A stretch of DNA of 64,000 nt from CAZQQU01 sp964595625 (GTDB taxonomy: Bacteria > Bacteroidota > Bacteroidia > Flavobacteriales > Flavobacteriaceae): contig CAZQQU010000001.1 in NCBI GenBank assembly GCA_964595625.1, positions 310,001-374,000 of the forward strand, given 5' to 3'. This document shows, one piece after another, positions 27,303-36,339 of this stretch. The notes beneath the pieces were generated by a model that worked only from the letters and a program-made list of their open reading frames with translations, was not told the origin of the DNA and ran no database searches. Both the position numbers and the translations under genes were made by a program. How positions within the stretch are numbered: the stretch's first letter is position 1; each line of letters starts with the position of its first letter.

Positions 27303-28733
27303 TTATTTCTTTTGCCAATTATGGATAAAATCACAATCCTGGTAATCCTTATTGATATGGATATAGGTTTCACTTATTTTTTCTTTCTGCCATTTTTCAA
27401 CGGCATCAATTCGTTTTTGCATCAAAGCCAATTCTTTGATTTTTACATAATCTAACGAAAAATCGGCGACATGTTCTTCGATGCGATTCGTGACTTTTAG
27501 AATCTTATAACTTCTTCTTCCCCCCCGGCTTTCATCGGTAAAAATATTAGATATTTCACCATTTTTTAAATGATATACTTGGGTACTCATCAAAGGTTCC
27601 ATTTTGGTTAAATCAAATCGGGTATCACCGGTAAGGGGATTTACCAATTGTCCTCCGTTGTTTCGCGTTTCTTTTTCATCGGATTCCGAACGGGCGGCTT
27701 CTTCAAAAGAAATTTCTCCTTCTAAAATAGCGGTACGAATACGCTCGATTTTTTCTCGTGCCTCGGTAAGTTCTTTTTCTGTGATTTTAGGAATTTTAAG
27801 TATGTGTCTTACATCGCGTTCTTGTCCCCGTACTTTTTCTACCCAAACAATATGATATCCAAATTCGGTTTCAAAGGGTTCACTAATCTCTCCTTCTTGA
27901 AGGGAAAAGGCGGCATCGATAAATTCTTTAACAAAGGGACTTTTTCGAGTCAATGTGATTTTACCTCCATGAGTTCCGGCACTGGGCTCATCGGAATACA
28001 ATACCACTTTAGTAACAAAACTCGAACCGTTTTCGATTACATCGCGTCGGTGGGTGTTTAATTCCTCTATTACTTGTCTTTTGGCTTCATCAGAGATTTG
28101 CGGGTTAATTACAATTTGAGCAATTTCAAGTTCGGTACCTACTAACGGGCGTTCGTCTTCAGGTATATTAAAAAAATACTGACGGACTTCCTCAGGAGTT
28201 ACGTCCACATCTTTGTAGATTTTTTGTTGCATACTTTCCGCCAATTGATAGGTTTTAGTAATTTCAAAAAACTCTTTACGTACCTCTTCCATGGATGTTT
28301 TATTATACAGGGTGTACACCTTTTCTTCCGACCCTAATTGCTGTACTGCAACTTCTAACTGTTGGTCAATACGCGCCATGATTTCGTTGTAGTTGACTTC
28401 GATACTATCTTGTACCGCATGATGAGATAAAAGCTTATCTTCGAGTAATTTAGCAAACAATTCACAACGAGAAATTCCTTCAATAGGTATATTTTGCTGG
28501 AGAAGTCCTATATAACTTTTATCGATATCGCTTTCTAAAATAATGTACTCACCCACTACGCCTATCACCCCATCGGCTTTAAAACGCTTGTTTTCAAAAA
28601 CTTCGTTTTTAACTTCTACGAGGGTATCTCGGTCAATATTTTGAGTTTCGTCGATGATGAGTACTTCGGGTTCTTGGGCCCAGAGGGCAGTTGAGATTAA
28701 CAACATTCCTAACAAACCAAGAAATTTACTCAT
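27303..28733 (-). CDS. Peptidylprolyl isomerase, SurA-like periplasmic chaperone
   Basis: A 476-residue exported protein: signal peptide ending ALWAQ, a SurA-type N-terminal helical domain (about 30-190) and two parvulin-like modules (about 200-300 and 307-420). The first includes GTHGGKITLTRKSPF and the second VRHILKIPKI. It should assist folding of outer-membrane proteins. The ATG at 28733 overlaps the upstream gene's stop region by 8 bp; an in-frame extension to 28802 is rejected because it would lack the signal peptide start. Confidence 0.9.
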   Translation of the reverse strand: MSKFLGLLGMLLISTALWAQEPEVLIIDETQNIDRDTLVEVKNEVFENKRFKADGVIGVVGEYIILESDIDKSYIGLLQQNIPIEGISRCELFAKLLEDKLLSHHAVQDSIEVNYNEIMARIDQQLEVAVQQLGSEEKVYTLYNKTSMEEVRKEFFEITKTYQLAESMQQKIYKDVDVTPEEVRQYFFNIPEDERPLVGTELEIAQIVINPQISDEAKRQVIEELNTHRRDVIENGSSFVTKVVLYSDEPSAGTHGGKITLTRKSPFVKEFIDAAFSLQEGEISEPFETEFGYHIVWVEKVRGQERDVRHILKIPKITEKELTEAREKIERIRTAILEGEISFEEAARSESDEKETRNNGGQLVNPLTGDTRFDLTKMEPLMSTQVYHLKNGEISNIFTDESRGGRRSYKILKVTNRIEEHVADFSLDYVKIKELALMQKRIDAVEKWQKEKISETYIHINKDYQDCDFIHNWQKK

Positions 28734-29571
28734 AGATTTCAAAGGATTTATTCTTGTATGCATCTTGTAATATGTCTTTTTCAAAATTTCTGATGATTTC
28801 AATTTTCCTCTGATTGAGGATAATTCGAGTAATTGCGGGTTTTATATATGACAGCGGTGCTATTTCGTTTTTATCTAATACATTTTTAACAAAAGCCAAA
28901 TATACTCCTAAAGAATCTTGTAATTCTATTTTACTATTATTTTTTAACAATAATTCAAAATTTTCTTGACCGAAAATTGGAACCCTTTCAGCGACTAGAG
29001 AAGTAGAAACCCAACTCGTATCATTCAGGGAGAGAGCAGTAAACTGAATTTCTCTGTCTTCTAAAAAAGCCTTGTCGTTTTCGTTATACCGATATAAGGC
29101 TTCTTTGACTTTGGATATATCTGAATACTTGGGATCAAGTTGGATATAGCGCCATTGAATTAAGGTTTCGTTCAAAAGAAAATTTTGGCGATTTTTCAGG
29201 TAAAAATTTTCGTATTCTAATTCGTCAATATGAGTATCTAGCGCTCGCGCAGCAATCATATCCACATAGGCTTTTGTGTACAAATCGGTTTTGTAATTTT
29301 CAACCAAAACATCAAATTCAGCCTGTTGTTCAGCCGAAAGATTAATTTCAGCTTTATCAAGTAAAAGCATTTTGGTAGCCCAGTTATTGATAAAGGCTCG
29401 CACATGTTGAACACTATCGTTTCCAGAAAGCCCTTGGGCTACACCTTGAATATCACTTTTGTACAACAAATGTTTTCCTGCTTTGGCAACAACTTCTTCA
29501 TCGGGTTGCGATGTAAATAAATTGCAGGCAGTTAGAAAAAAAAAAGTTACTATGACAATCCCCCGAACCAT
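28726..29571 (-). CDS. SurA/PPIase-related periplasmic lipoprotein
   Basis: A 281-residue lipoprotein (lipobox FFLTAC, Cys near residue 16). The N-terminal segment VVAKAGKHLLYKSDIQG resembles the start of SurA-type chaperones, but I see no clear parvulin active-site module, so it may be a chaperone without isomerase activity. Its start ATG shares one base with the stop of the upstream PPIase (TAATG), and its end overlaps the next gene by 8 bp. The tight overlap suggests the three proteins work together. Confidence 0.8.
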   Translation of the reverse strand: MVRGIVIVTFFFLTACNLFTSQPDEEVVAKAGKHLLYKSDIQGVAQGLSGNDSVQHVRAFINNWATKMLLLDKAEINLSAEQQAEFDVLVENYKTDLYTKAYVDMIAARALDTHIDELEYENFYLKNRQNFLLNETLIQWRYIQLDPKYSDISKVKEALYRYNENDKAFLEDREIQFTALSLNDTSWVSTSLVAERVPIFGQENFELLLKNNSKIELQDSLGVYLAFVKNVLDKNEIAPLSYIKPAITRIILNQRKIEIIRNFEKDILQDAYKNKSFEIYE

Positions 29572-31511
29572 TATAGTTTTCTGAGTGCTTTTTTGTTGTA
29601 AACTACTTTGTATTTTTGACGTAATTCTTGCATCCAAATTTGTTCTAATTCATTCTGGTAATCACTGCTCACTTTACCTTTTATCTCTTCAAATTCTTTG
29701 GGAACAGCAGGTAAAACTTCTGTTACCCGTACTACGACATAATGAGAATCTGTTTGGTAGGTAGATGTGCCTAGGGTAGGCTTAAAACCTGGTGGCAGAG
29801 CAGGATGTCCCAACTCAAAACGGTTTTCTGTAAAACTAATTACAACTCGTTCGTCGGTGTTCAAGGTTTGGGTAATTTGCTCGGTATCGGCCCCTTCTTC
29901 TAACAGTTGTTTAGCTCGTTCAGCTACCAATGGGTCGGTAGTAGAACCGATAGCGGCCTGTACTCGTGTTTCCCAAACGTAATTGTTTTTGTTTTTATTG
30001 TAATAATTAACAAGTCCAATAGAATCGTTTTTGACCTTTTCCCAGATATTTTTACTCATCAAGGCATAGATTAACAATCCGTCTCGATATTCCTGAAGCA
30101 AATCCGAGTATTCCTTGTTTTCTTTTTCTAAAGCAGTTTTAAAAAACTCTTTCAAACTTTTTTCTTCAAAATCGCGGTGGTAGCCTATCAACAACTCTTT
30201 TATAGTTTTGTCGTTGGTACGGATACGGCGTTGTGCCACTTTAATATGCTCTGCAAAATCCCGGTACGTATAATTTTGAGTTCCTACCGAAAAAGCAATC
30301 TTATCCATATCGGGATGCTGGCTATCGTAATCCCATTTCCGCAAATAAATACTATCCGTAACTAGTTCGCTAAAATAATCTACTACTTCCGGATAGGATT
30401 GGTAACCATATATATTTTTAATACGGTCTAGTTCAGACAATTCTATTTTACGAGCCCGATCGGAGCCTTTGATATTTTCAAACAACTCATCGCGGTATTC
30501 TTTGTAGGTTTTGTGGGGGTGTCTTTCCACTAAATAAGCAATGTGCCAACCAAAATCACTCAACACGGGTTCAGAAAAATCTCCCGGATTTTTTAAGGCA
30601 AATGCGGCTTCTTCAAACGCGGGCGCATTGAGGCGACCTAACCCAAAACGACCAATAAGACCATCGCGATTGGCACTGGCAACGTCTTGAGAAAATTGTT
30701 TGACCAGGGTAACAAAATCTTCTCCTTGCAACAAACGCTGATAGATTTCGTCAATCTGTTTTTTGGTGTTTTCAACTTCACTTTGCTGCCGGTGTGCAAT
30801 CATGATATGTGAAGCCGTAATTTCTTCCGGCATAGCTCTTCGGTCAATTACTTTGAGTATGTGGTATCCATAACTGGTACGAACAATTGTAGAGACTTGA
30901 CCTACCGGTGTATTATAAGCGGCGTTCTCAAAAGGATATACCATTTGGAAAGCAGAGAAATATCCTAAGTCACCACCATTATCTTTAGCACTAGGATCTT
31001 CCGAATAGGTTTTAGCCAACTGTGTAAAATCTTCTCCGGCGACCGCTTTATCACGAATTTCTTTGATTTTATTATACGCCACTAACGTATCTGAAGGAAT
31101 CGCATCTTGTGATACCAAAATCAAAATATGTGAAGCGCGAACTTGTTCTTGTAGTCGGTCATACGCTTCTCGGATAATCTCTTCGGTGATCTCTTGTTCG
31201 TATAAATAATTTTGCGAAAGCTCATTTCTATATTTGGTGTATTCGTTTATAAAATCGCTTTCTAGATGCAATCCTTGGGTATGAGCTTCTTTAACCTTGA
31301 GTTTATAATTGACAAATAACTCTAAATAGTTTTTCTTGTCTTTTTGTGCTTCGTCTTTTACTAAATTAATGTTTTTGGAATAAACACGTTCAAATTCTGC
31401 AACAGTAACGGGCTCATTATCGATCGTAAACAATACATTTTTGTCTTTTATCTGAGCCGTTGCCGAAATACAAAAGATAAGTAAAAAAATACGGAGAATT
31501 ATGTCTTTCAT
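29571..31511 (-). CDS. Peptidylprolyl isomerase with two parvulin domains
   Basis: A 646-residue exported protein with a signal peptide ending SATAQ. Two rotamase domains are visible: residues 125-225 (RASHILILVSQDA ... GGDLGYFSAFQMVYPFE) and 232-335 (TASHIMIAHRQQ ... IGRFGLGRLNAPAFE). The C-terminal 300 residues are mostly helical and end with the SurA-like KVVYNKKALRKL. It is the first gene of the folding operon, directly behind a consensus promoter at 31536-31565. The in-frame extension to 31565 overlaps that promoter and is rejected. Confidence 0.92.
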   Translation of the reverse strand: MKDIILRIFLLIFCISATAQIKDKNVLFTIDNEPVTVAEFERVYSKNINLVKDEAQKDKKNYLELFVNYKLKVKEAHTQGLHLESDFINEYTKYRNELSQNYLYEQEITEEIIREAYDRLQEQVRASHILILVSQDAIPSDTLVAYNKIKEIRDKAVAGEDFTQLAKTYSEDPSAKDNGGDLGYFSAFQMVYPFENAAYNTPVGQVSTIVRTSYGYHILKVIDRRAMPEEITASHIMIAHRQQSEVENTKKQIDEIYQRLLQGEDFVTLVKQFSQDVASANRDGLIGRFGLGRLNAPAFEEAAFALKNPGDFSEPVLSDFGWHIAYLVERHPHKTYKEYRDELFENIKGSDRARKIELSELDRIKNIYGYQSYPEVVDYFSELVTDSIYLRKWDYDSQHPDMDKIAFSVGTQNYTYRDFAEHIKVAQRRIRTNDKTIKELLIGYHRDFEEKSLKEFFKTALEKENKEYSDLLQEYRDGLLIYALMSKNIWEKVKNDSIGLVNYYNKNKNNYVWETRVQAAIGSTTDPLVAERAKQLLEEGADTEQITQTLNTDERVVISFTENRFELGHPALPPGFKPTLGTSTYQTDSHYVVVRVTEVLPAVPKEFEEIKGKVSSDYQNELEQIWMQELRQKYKVVYNKKALRKL

Positions 31512-31535
31512 ATAGGTTGATTTTTTATGCGAATG

Positions 31536-31565
31536 CAAAAATAGCAAAATTGCCCTTTTTATCAA
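31536..31565 (-). promoter_or_regulatory. Promoter of the periplasmic folding operon
   Basis: On the minus strand TTG (31565-31563), a 19-nt spacer and TATTTTTG (31543-31536) match the consensus. The -7 box is followed by CA, giving a leader of about 20 nt. Confidence 0.65.
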
Positions 31566-31609
31566 CCTTTGTTTACTAACTTATTGTTAAAGATTAGCCG
31601 ATTAGCTCA

Positions 31610-31630
31610 TGCAAATTAATTACATTTGCA
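31610..31630 (+). promoter_or_regulatory. -7 box with inverted repeat upstream of the OmpH gene
   Basis: TACATTTG (31621-31628) matches TAnnTTTG. The same stretch forms an inverted repeat TGCAAAT-N7-ATTTGCA (31610-31630). It lies about 25 bp before the ATG and may be a promoter with an overlapping operator, though the repeat could be coincidental. Confidence 0.4.
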
Positions 31631-31652
31631 GCAGAATAAAAATTTCTTATTT

Positions 31653-32162
31653 ATGAAAAAAGTTTTGTTTTCCACCTTTTTATTGTTGGCAACAACCGTA
31701 GTTTTTTCTCAAACTAAAGTGGGCACCATCGATGTCAATTATATCATGTCTAAAATGCCGGAACTTCAAAGTATCAATGATAGCTTGGTAGCCTATGGAA
31801 ATCGGCTAGATAAACAAATCAATTTAGAATTGGATCTCTACCAACAGAAGTTAGAAGACTATCAAAAAAACATGGAGAGTTACACCCAAGAGGTACTTCA
31901 AGAAAAACAACTTGAAATACTTAATTTAGAATCGAATATTGCCAAACTACGTCAAAATGCAATTCAATTGATTCAAATTCGTGAGGACGAATTATCTCGA
32001 CCCTTGTATGAAAAAATCGGTAAATCTCTCCAAAAAGTGGCTCAAGCCGGAAACTATACACAAGTACTAGCTACCGATCAAAACAGCAATGTGGTATTTA
32101 TTGATGATAACTACGATTTAACTTTACAGGTAATGCAAGACTTAGGCTTGCCTTTGGATTAA
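31653..32162 (+). CDS. OmpH/Skp family periplasmic chaperone
   Basis: A 169-residue exported protein: signal peptide ending VVFSQ, then KVGTIDVNYIMSKMPELQ, the conserved OmpH start, and a long Gln/Leu-rich coiled-coil (about residues 45-110) forming the tentacle-like arms that hold unfolded outer-membrane proteins. It is divergent from the SurA/PPIase operon, so the two arms form a periplasmic folding locus. The last 4 bp overlap the end of the convergent ArsC-like gene. An extension to 31626 is rejected because it overlaps the -7 box. Confidence 0.9.
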   Translation: MKKVLFSTFLLLATTVVFSQTKVGTIDVNYIMSKMPELQSINDSLVAYGNRLDKQINLELDLYQQKLEDYQKNMESYTQEVLQEKQLEILNLESNIAKLRQNAIQLIQIREDELSRPLYEKIGKSLQKVAQAGNYTQVLATDQNSNVVFIDDNYDLTLQVMQDLGLPLD

Positions 32163-32500
32163 AAAATTTCCTTAATTTTAGTGGCGGGTCTGGCTACCAC
32201 AGCTTTTTCTTTGTGGATTATTATGGGTCTTTCAATAAGCTGTGGATGCTTGATCATAGCTTGAATAATATCTTCATCGGAAAGTTCTTTACCTCGATAT
32301 TCCTGCTTCCATATAAGTTCGTTAGTACGTACTAATTCTATAGGAGTATATTGTAACTGATCGAGTAAGGTTTTAATCTCCTGAACAGTTAAAGGTTTTT
32401 CGAGGTATAATACTACTTGGTATTCCTGATTCATAGTATCCAAAAACTGGATCGCCTCTCTGGATTTACTACATCGGGGATTGTGATAAATGGTCACCAT
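32159..32500 (-). CDS. arsC: ArsC family (glutaredoxin-type) reductase
   Basis: A 113-residue thioredoxin-fold protein of the glutaredoxin-dependent arsenate reductase family. The start MVTIYHNPRCSKSR places the catalytic Cys at residue 10, and a conserved Arg occurs in ERPIIIH and ARPATKI near the C-terminus. Arsenate reduction is the family role; no arsenite pump or ArsR gene is adjacent, so a different small-molecule or YffB-like role is possible. It shares one base with the guaB stop (TAATG), so it is translationally coupled to guaB. Confidence 0.85.
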   Translation of the reverse strand: MVTIYHNPRCSKSREAIQFLDTMNQEYQVVLYLEKPLTVQEIKTLLDQLQYTPIELVRTNELIWKQEYRGKELSDEDIIQAMIKHPQLIERPIIIHKEKAVVARPATKIKEIF

Positions 32501-33972
32501 TATCGGGAATAATTAGGAGCTTCTTTGGTGATATAGACATCGTGCGGATGACTTTCTTTAATTCCTGAAGCAGTGATTACTACAAATTGAGCATTTTTCT
32601 GAAGCGTCTGTATATCTTTGGCACCACAATATCCCATACCGGCTCGTAAACCTCCAACAAATTGTACCATACTTTCAGAAACTTCTCCTTTGTAAGGCAC
32701 TCTCCCCACAATTCCTTCGGGAACTAATTTTTTAATGTCGTCTTCTACATCTTGAAAATAACGATCCTTAGATCCCTTATTCATGGCTTCTACAGAACCC
32801 ATCCCACGGTAGGATTTAAACTTTCTACCTTCATAAATAATAGTTTCACCGGGACTTTCTTTAGTTCCGGCCAATAATGAACCTAGCATCACCGAGTCGG
32901 CACCGGCAGCTAAAGCTTTGGGTATATCCCCGGTATATCGGATACCGCCATCGGCAATCACCGGTACACCGCTGCCTTCAATGGCTTTAGCGACTTCTAA
33001 AACTGCTGAAAACTGGGGGTACCCCACACCCGCAATAACACGAGTGGTACAGATGGAACCGGGACCAATCCCTACTTTAATAGCATCTGCACCGGCTTTC
33101 ACCAAATATTTGGCCGCTTCGGCAGTTGCTATATTTCCTACCACCACATCCAATTGAGGGAATTTTTTCTTAAGTTTTTTTAACGCTTCCACTACCCCCT
33201 TAGAATGGCCGTGAGCAGTATCTATAATCACGGCGTCTACTTGGGCTTGAACCAGGGCCTCGGCTCTTTCTAATAAATCGGCTGTAACTCCTAAGGCCGC
33301 TGCAACCCGTAATCTCCCAAAAACATCTTTATTAGCCATCGGCTTTTGGGTGAGTTTGGTAATATCTCGAAAGGTAATCAAGCCGACTAGTGTTATGTCT
33401 TTTTTGACAACCGGTAATTTTTCAATTTTGTGCTTTTGAAGTATTTTCTCGGCTTGTTCTAAAGAGGTGCCTTCGCCAACAGTAATAAGGTTTTCGGAAG
33501 TCATCACTTCTTGAATGGAGCGCTGGTAATTATTTTCAAAACGCAAATCCCGATTGGTAACGATACCTACCAGTTTTCCATTCTTATCAACGATGGGAAT
33601 ACCTCCAATACTGTACTCGCGCATAACGTTTTTGGCATCCGCAACCGTAGCATCCGTATGTAAAGTCACCGGATCAATGATCATCCCACTTTCAGCACGT
33701 TTTACTTTCCTCACTTCCAAGGCCTGTTGCTCTATGGTCATGTTTTTATGAATAACCCCTATTCCTCCTTCTCGTGCCATAGCAATTGCCATAGCGCTTT
33801 CGGTGACAGTATCCATAGCAGCTGATATGATGGGAACGTTTAGAGCTATATTTTTAGAAAAACGGCTCGTTAAAGAGACTTCTCGGGGTAATACTTCGGA
33901 ATAAGCCGGGACTAAAAGTACGTCGTCATAAGTTAAACCTTCGCCGACTATTTTATTTTGTTTTGAAGACAT
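32500..33972 (-). CDS. guaB: IMP dehydrogenase
   Basis: A 490-residue enzyme oxidising IMP to XMP, the rate-limiting step of GMP synthesis. The TIM barrel is interrupted by a CBS pair (about residues 100-215). The catalytic loop GPGSICTTRVIAGVG has Cys308, and the flap region carries YRGMGSVEAM. The ATG at 33972 is used; the open frame runs to 33999 but would begin inside the -7 box. A 9-bp inverted repeat directly precedes the start codon and may control expression. Confidence 0.96.
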   Translation of the reverse strand: MSSKQNKIVGEGLTYDDVLLVPAYSEVLPREVSLTSRFSKNIALNVPIISAAMDTVTESAMAIAMAREGGIGVIHKNMTIEQQALEVRKVKRAESGMIIDPVTLHTDATVADAKNVMREYSIGGIPIVDKNGKLVGIVTNRDLRFENNYQRSIQEVMTSENLITVGEGTSLEQAEKILQKHKIEKLPVVKKDITLVGLITFRDITKLTQKPMANKDVFGRLRVAAALGVTADLLERAEALVQAQVDAVIIDTAHGHSKGVVEALKKLKKKFPQLDVVVGNIATAEAAKYLVKAGADAIKVGIGPGSICTTRVIAGVGYPQFSAVLEVAKAIEGSGVPVIADGGIRYTGDIPKALAAGADSVMLGSLLAGTKESPGETIIYEGRKFKSYRGMGSVEAMNKGSKDRYFQDVEDDIKKLVPEGIVGRVPYKGEVSESMVQFVGGLRAGMGYCGAKDIQTLQKNAQFVVITASGIKESHPHDVYITKEAPNYSR

Positions 33973-34004
33973 TGCAATTAATTTTTTAATTGCACACAAA
34001 TATA
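33973..34004 (-). promoter_or_regulatory. guaB -7 box and palindrome abutting the start codon
   Basis: On the minus strand TATATTTG (34004-33997) is followed by TGCAATTAA-AAAA-TTAATTGCA (33994-33973), a perfect 9-bp inverted repeat that ends at the base before the ATG. The expected transcription start falls in the first arm, so the leader would be about 20 nt and the palindrome is better read as an operator than as an RNA hairpin. Confidence 0.5.
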
Positions 34005-34043
34005 CAACAACTCGATCAGAAAATGAGGTTTTAAACTTTTTTT

Positions 34044-35204
34044 TTACGAAAGAACTTTTATTTTTTGAGCCACCTGTTTCGCTCGTTTAACCAATCCCTC
34101 TACTGATTCATTTCCATACGCTAAGGCCACTCCCATTCTACGATAAGGACGGGCTGTAGGTTTTCCAAAAATTCTAAATTCAGATTGAGGTATCTCAGCA
34201 GCTTGTTGCCAGCCCGAATAAGATACTTTATCACTATAGCTATCGGCTAAAATAACTGCACTCGCTCCGTTTTGAATTTGGTGTATTTCCGGAATAGGAA
34301 TCCCTAGTACCGCTCGAGCGTGTAATTCAAATTCGTTGAAATTTTGGATAGGTGCCAAAGTAACCATACCGGTATCATGAGGTCGGGGAGATAATTCAGA
34401 AAAAATAGGCCCTTCTTTAGTAATAAAAAATTCAACTCCCCAAATACCCCATCCTCCCAAGGCATCTGTAATTTTTTTAGCCATCTGCTTGGCCGTTTCC
34501 AAATGATCAGTTGGCATGGGCATAGGTTGCCAACTCTCCTGATAGTCGCCTCGCTCTTGGCGGTGGCCGATAGGTGCACAAAATAAAGTATTTCCATTTT
34601 GCTGGGTCACCGTGAGTAGGGTAATTTCATAATCAAAATCAATAAAACCCTCCACAATTACTTCTTGTAAGTCCCCCCGGGAATCTTTTAAGGCATACTG
34701 CCATGCGTTTTCTATATCTGCTTCACCACGAAGTATGGACTGACCTTTCCCCGAACTGGACATTAAGGGTTTTACCACACAAGGAAATCCGCAATTTTGA
34801 ACCCCTACCCGAAGTTCTTCCAGCGTAGTAGCATATCGATAAGGAGGGGTTTGTATCCCTAATTCTTGAGCTGCTAAATCCCGAATAGCTTTGCGATTCA
34901 TTGTATAATTGGCTGCTTTAGCACTAGGTACTACTTGGATTCCTTGCTTTTCATATTCATAAAACCGTTCGGTACGAATCGCTTCAATTTCAGGAACGAT
35001 TATATCTGGTTGGTGCTTGCGTACTAATCGATCCAGCGCTTGTCCATCTAACATATTGATAACTTCAAATTCTTGAGCTAAAGCCATAGCCGGAGCTCCG
35101 GCATAGCTATCACATGCAATCACATATTGACCTAAGCGTTGGCAAGCTATTACAAACTCTTTGCCCAATTCGCCCGCACCGAGTAAAAGTATTTTTTTCT
35201 GCAT
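34044..35204 (-). CDS. purT: Formate-dependent phosphoribosylglycinamide formyltransferase (PurT)
   Basis: A 386-residue ATP-grasp enzyme that formylates GAR in purine synthesis using formate and ATP rather than formyl-tetrahydrofolate. The N-terminus ILLLGAGELGKE and the ATP-grasp signatures VKPLMSSSGKGQS, GWGIWGVEFF and ELSPRPHDTG are present. Two ATGs, at 35213 and 35204, are possible; I use 35204. Neighbouring guaB is also a purine gene, but about 70 bp separates them, so they may be transcribed separately. There is no sign of transfer. Confidence 0.94.
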   Translation of the reverse strand: MQKKILLLGAGELGKEFVIACQRLGQYVIACDSYAGAPAMALAQEFEVINMLDGQALDRLVRKHQPDIIVPEIEAIRTERFYEYEKQGIQVVPSAKAANYTMNRKAIRDLAAQELGIQTPPYRYATTLEELRVGVQNCGFPCVVKPLMSSSGKGQSILRGEADIENAWQYALKDSRGDLQEVIVEGFIDFDYEITLLTVTQQNGNTLFCAPIGHRQERGDYQESWQPMPMPTDHLETAKQMAKKITDALGGWGIWGVEFFITKEGPIFSELSPRPHDTGMVTLAPIQNFNEFELHARAVLGIPIPEIHQIQNGASAVILADSYSDKVSYSGWQQAAEIPQSEFRIFGKPTARPYRRMGVALAYGNESVEGLVKRAKQVAQKIKVLS

Positions 35205-35221
35205 AAAAACCATTTAATGGG

Positions 35222-35252
35222 CTAAAATAAAAAAAACCTCGGAGTGAGGTTT
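35222..35252 (-). terminator. Terminator of the hmu minus-strand operon
   Basis: Stem AAACCTC / GAGGTTT (7 bp) with a 5-nt loop; read on the minus strand it is followed by TTTTTATTTTAG. It lies 28 bp after the hmuS stop. Confidence 0.7.
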
Positions 35253-35279
35253 CTTTTATAGCGAAAATGATATTTATAA

Positions 35280-36311
35280 TCAATTTTGTAATTCTTGAAC
35301 CAGTGCCTGCCAGGTTTCCATTTCGGGAATACCCGGTTTTCTTTTTCCAAAAAACTGAACAATAATTTCACCCGCTTTATTAAAAACTTCAATGGCTGTA
35401 ACCACACCATCTTCGGTGGGTTTTCTGACCACCCAAGTTTGATCGATTTCCTGGGTATTGAGGTGAAGATTAAAATCAGGATCTAGCACATTAAACCATG
35501 GGCCATGCCACAGGGTTTTTCGAACCGGACCGGTATGGATTTGAATATTTCCCCGATTTCCTACAAAAACCATAATAGGAATTTTTCTCTCGGCAGCTTG
35601 TTCTAACAAAGTCACACTGGCCTCATTGCTTATTTTTTTTGCAAAATAATCATCCGGAGCCAATCGCAGTGCTTGTAAACGACTCAATCCATACGACCGA
35701 AGTAATCCAAAAAAATGATGGGTATCTTTTAGGTCTTTCCAACCTTGCTGAAAACCGGCAACATCGATTTCATCATCGGATTTTTCGGCAGGAGTAGCAG
35801 TAATACTTTCAATAGAAATCTGGTCCGATTGATCTTCCGAGCGATATTTTTCAACCAAAGCGTCAAAAGCTTCGGAATGGCTATCTTTGGTCAAATAAAT
35901 TTTGTGAATCGCCAGTCCGTCGATACCAAAAAACTGCAAACTTTTACGTTCTCCTTCTTCTACCGCAAAAGCGTATTTCCAATGCGAGGGAAAAATCCGC
36001 AAATCAATATCTTCACCCACAAAAACCGCAGCATGAGGCGAAGAAAAATCAGGATTTAAATAGACCCCTTTTCTTTCGTGTACAACCGCCTCGTTACGGG
36101 TAAGAGCCATTACTTTACCCAAACGTTCTACATTGGTTAGTATCTCGGCTACTTGGTTGTTTAATCGGGTAACCCCTTGACCGATATTCGTCAGTAAAAG
36201 TTCGGCTTCACTGACACCCAATTTTTCGGCTGCGTTTCGAATTCTCAAATGGGGTTCTTGACTTTTTAAGTCTTCCCAACGTTTTTTTAAGGTGGTGGTT
36301 TCTGGTATCAT
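35280..36311 (-). CDS. hmuS: Haemin-degrading factor / haem-handling protein HmuS
   Basis: A 343-residue cytoplasmic protein with two repeats of the HemS/ChuS fold (about residues 30-165 and 205-335). The N-terminus includes RNAAEKLGVSEAEL, a family mark, and the second half HTGPVRKTLWHGPWFNVLDP matches the haem-pocket side. Family members bind haem delivered by the ABC transporter and break it down or pass it on. It is the last gene of the hmuTUVS operon, 28 bp after hmuV, and is followed by a terminator. Confidence 0.92.
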   Translation of the reverse strand: MIPETTTLKKRWEDLKSQEPHLRIRNAAEKLGVSEAELLLTNIGQGVTRLNNQVAEILTNVERLGKVMALTRNEAVVHERKGVYLNPDFSSPHAAVFVGEDIDLRIFPSHWKYAFAVEEGERKSLQFFGIDGLAIHKIYLTKDSHSEAFDALVEKYRSEDQSDQISIESITATPAEKSDDEIDVAGFQQGWKDLKDTHHFFGLLRSYGLSRLQALRLAPDDYFAKKISNEASVTLLEQAAERKIPIMVFVGNRGNIQIHTGPVRKTLWHGPWFNVLDPDFNLHLNTQEIDQTWVVRKPTEDGVVTAIEVFNKAGEIIVQFFGKRKPGIPEMETWQALVQELQN

Positions 36312-36339
36312 ATTCTTTGTAATAATTTTATTTTCGATT

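Noticed and set aside
35222..35410. Short minus-strand frame overlapping the end of hmuS
   Set aside because: It overlaps the conserved C-terminus of hmuS and a terminator; no protein-like features.
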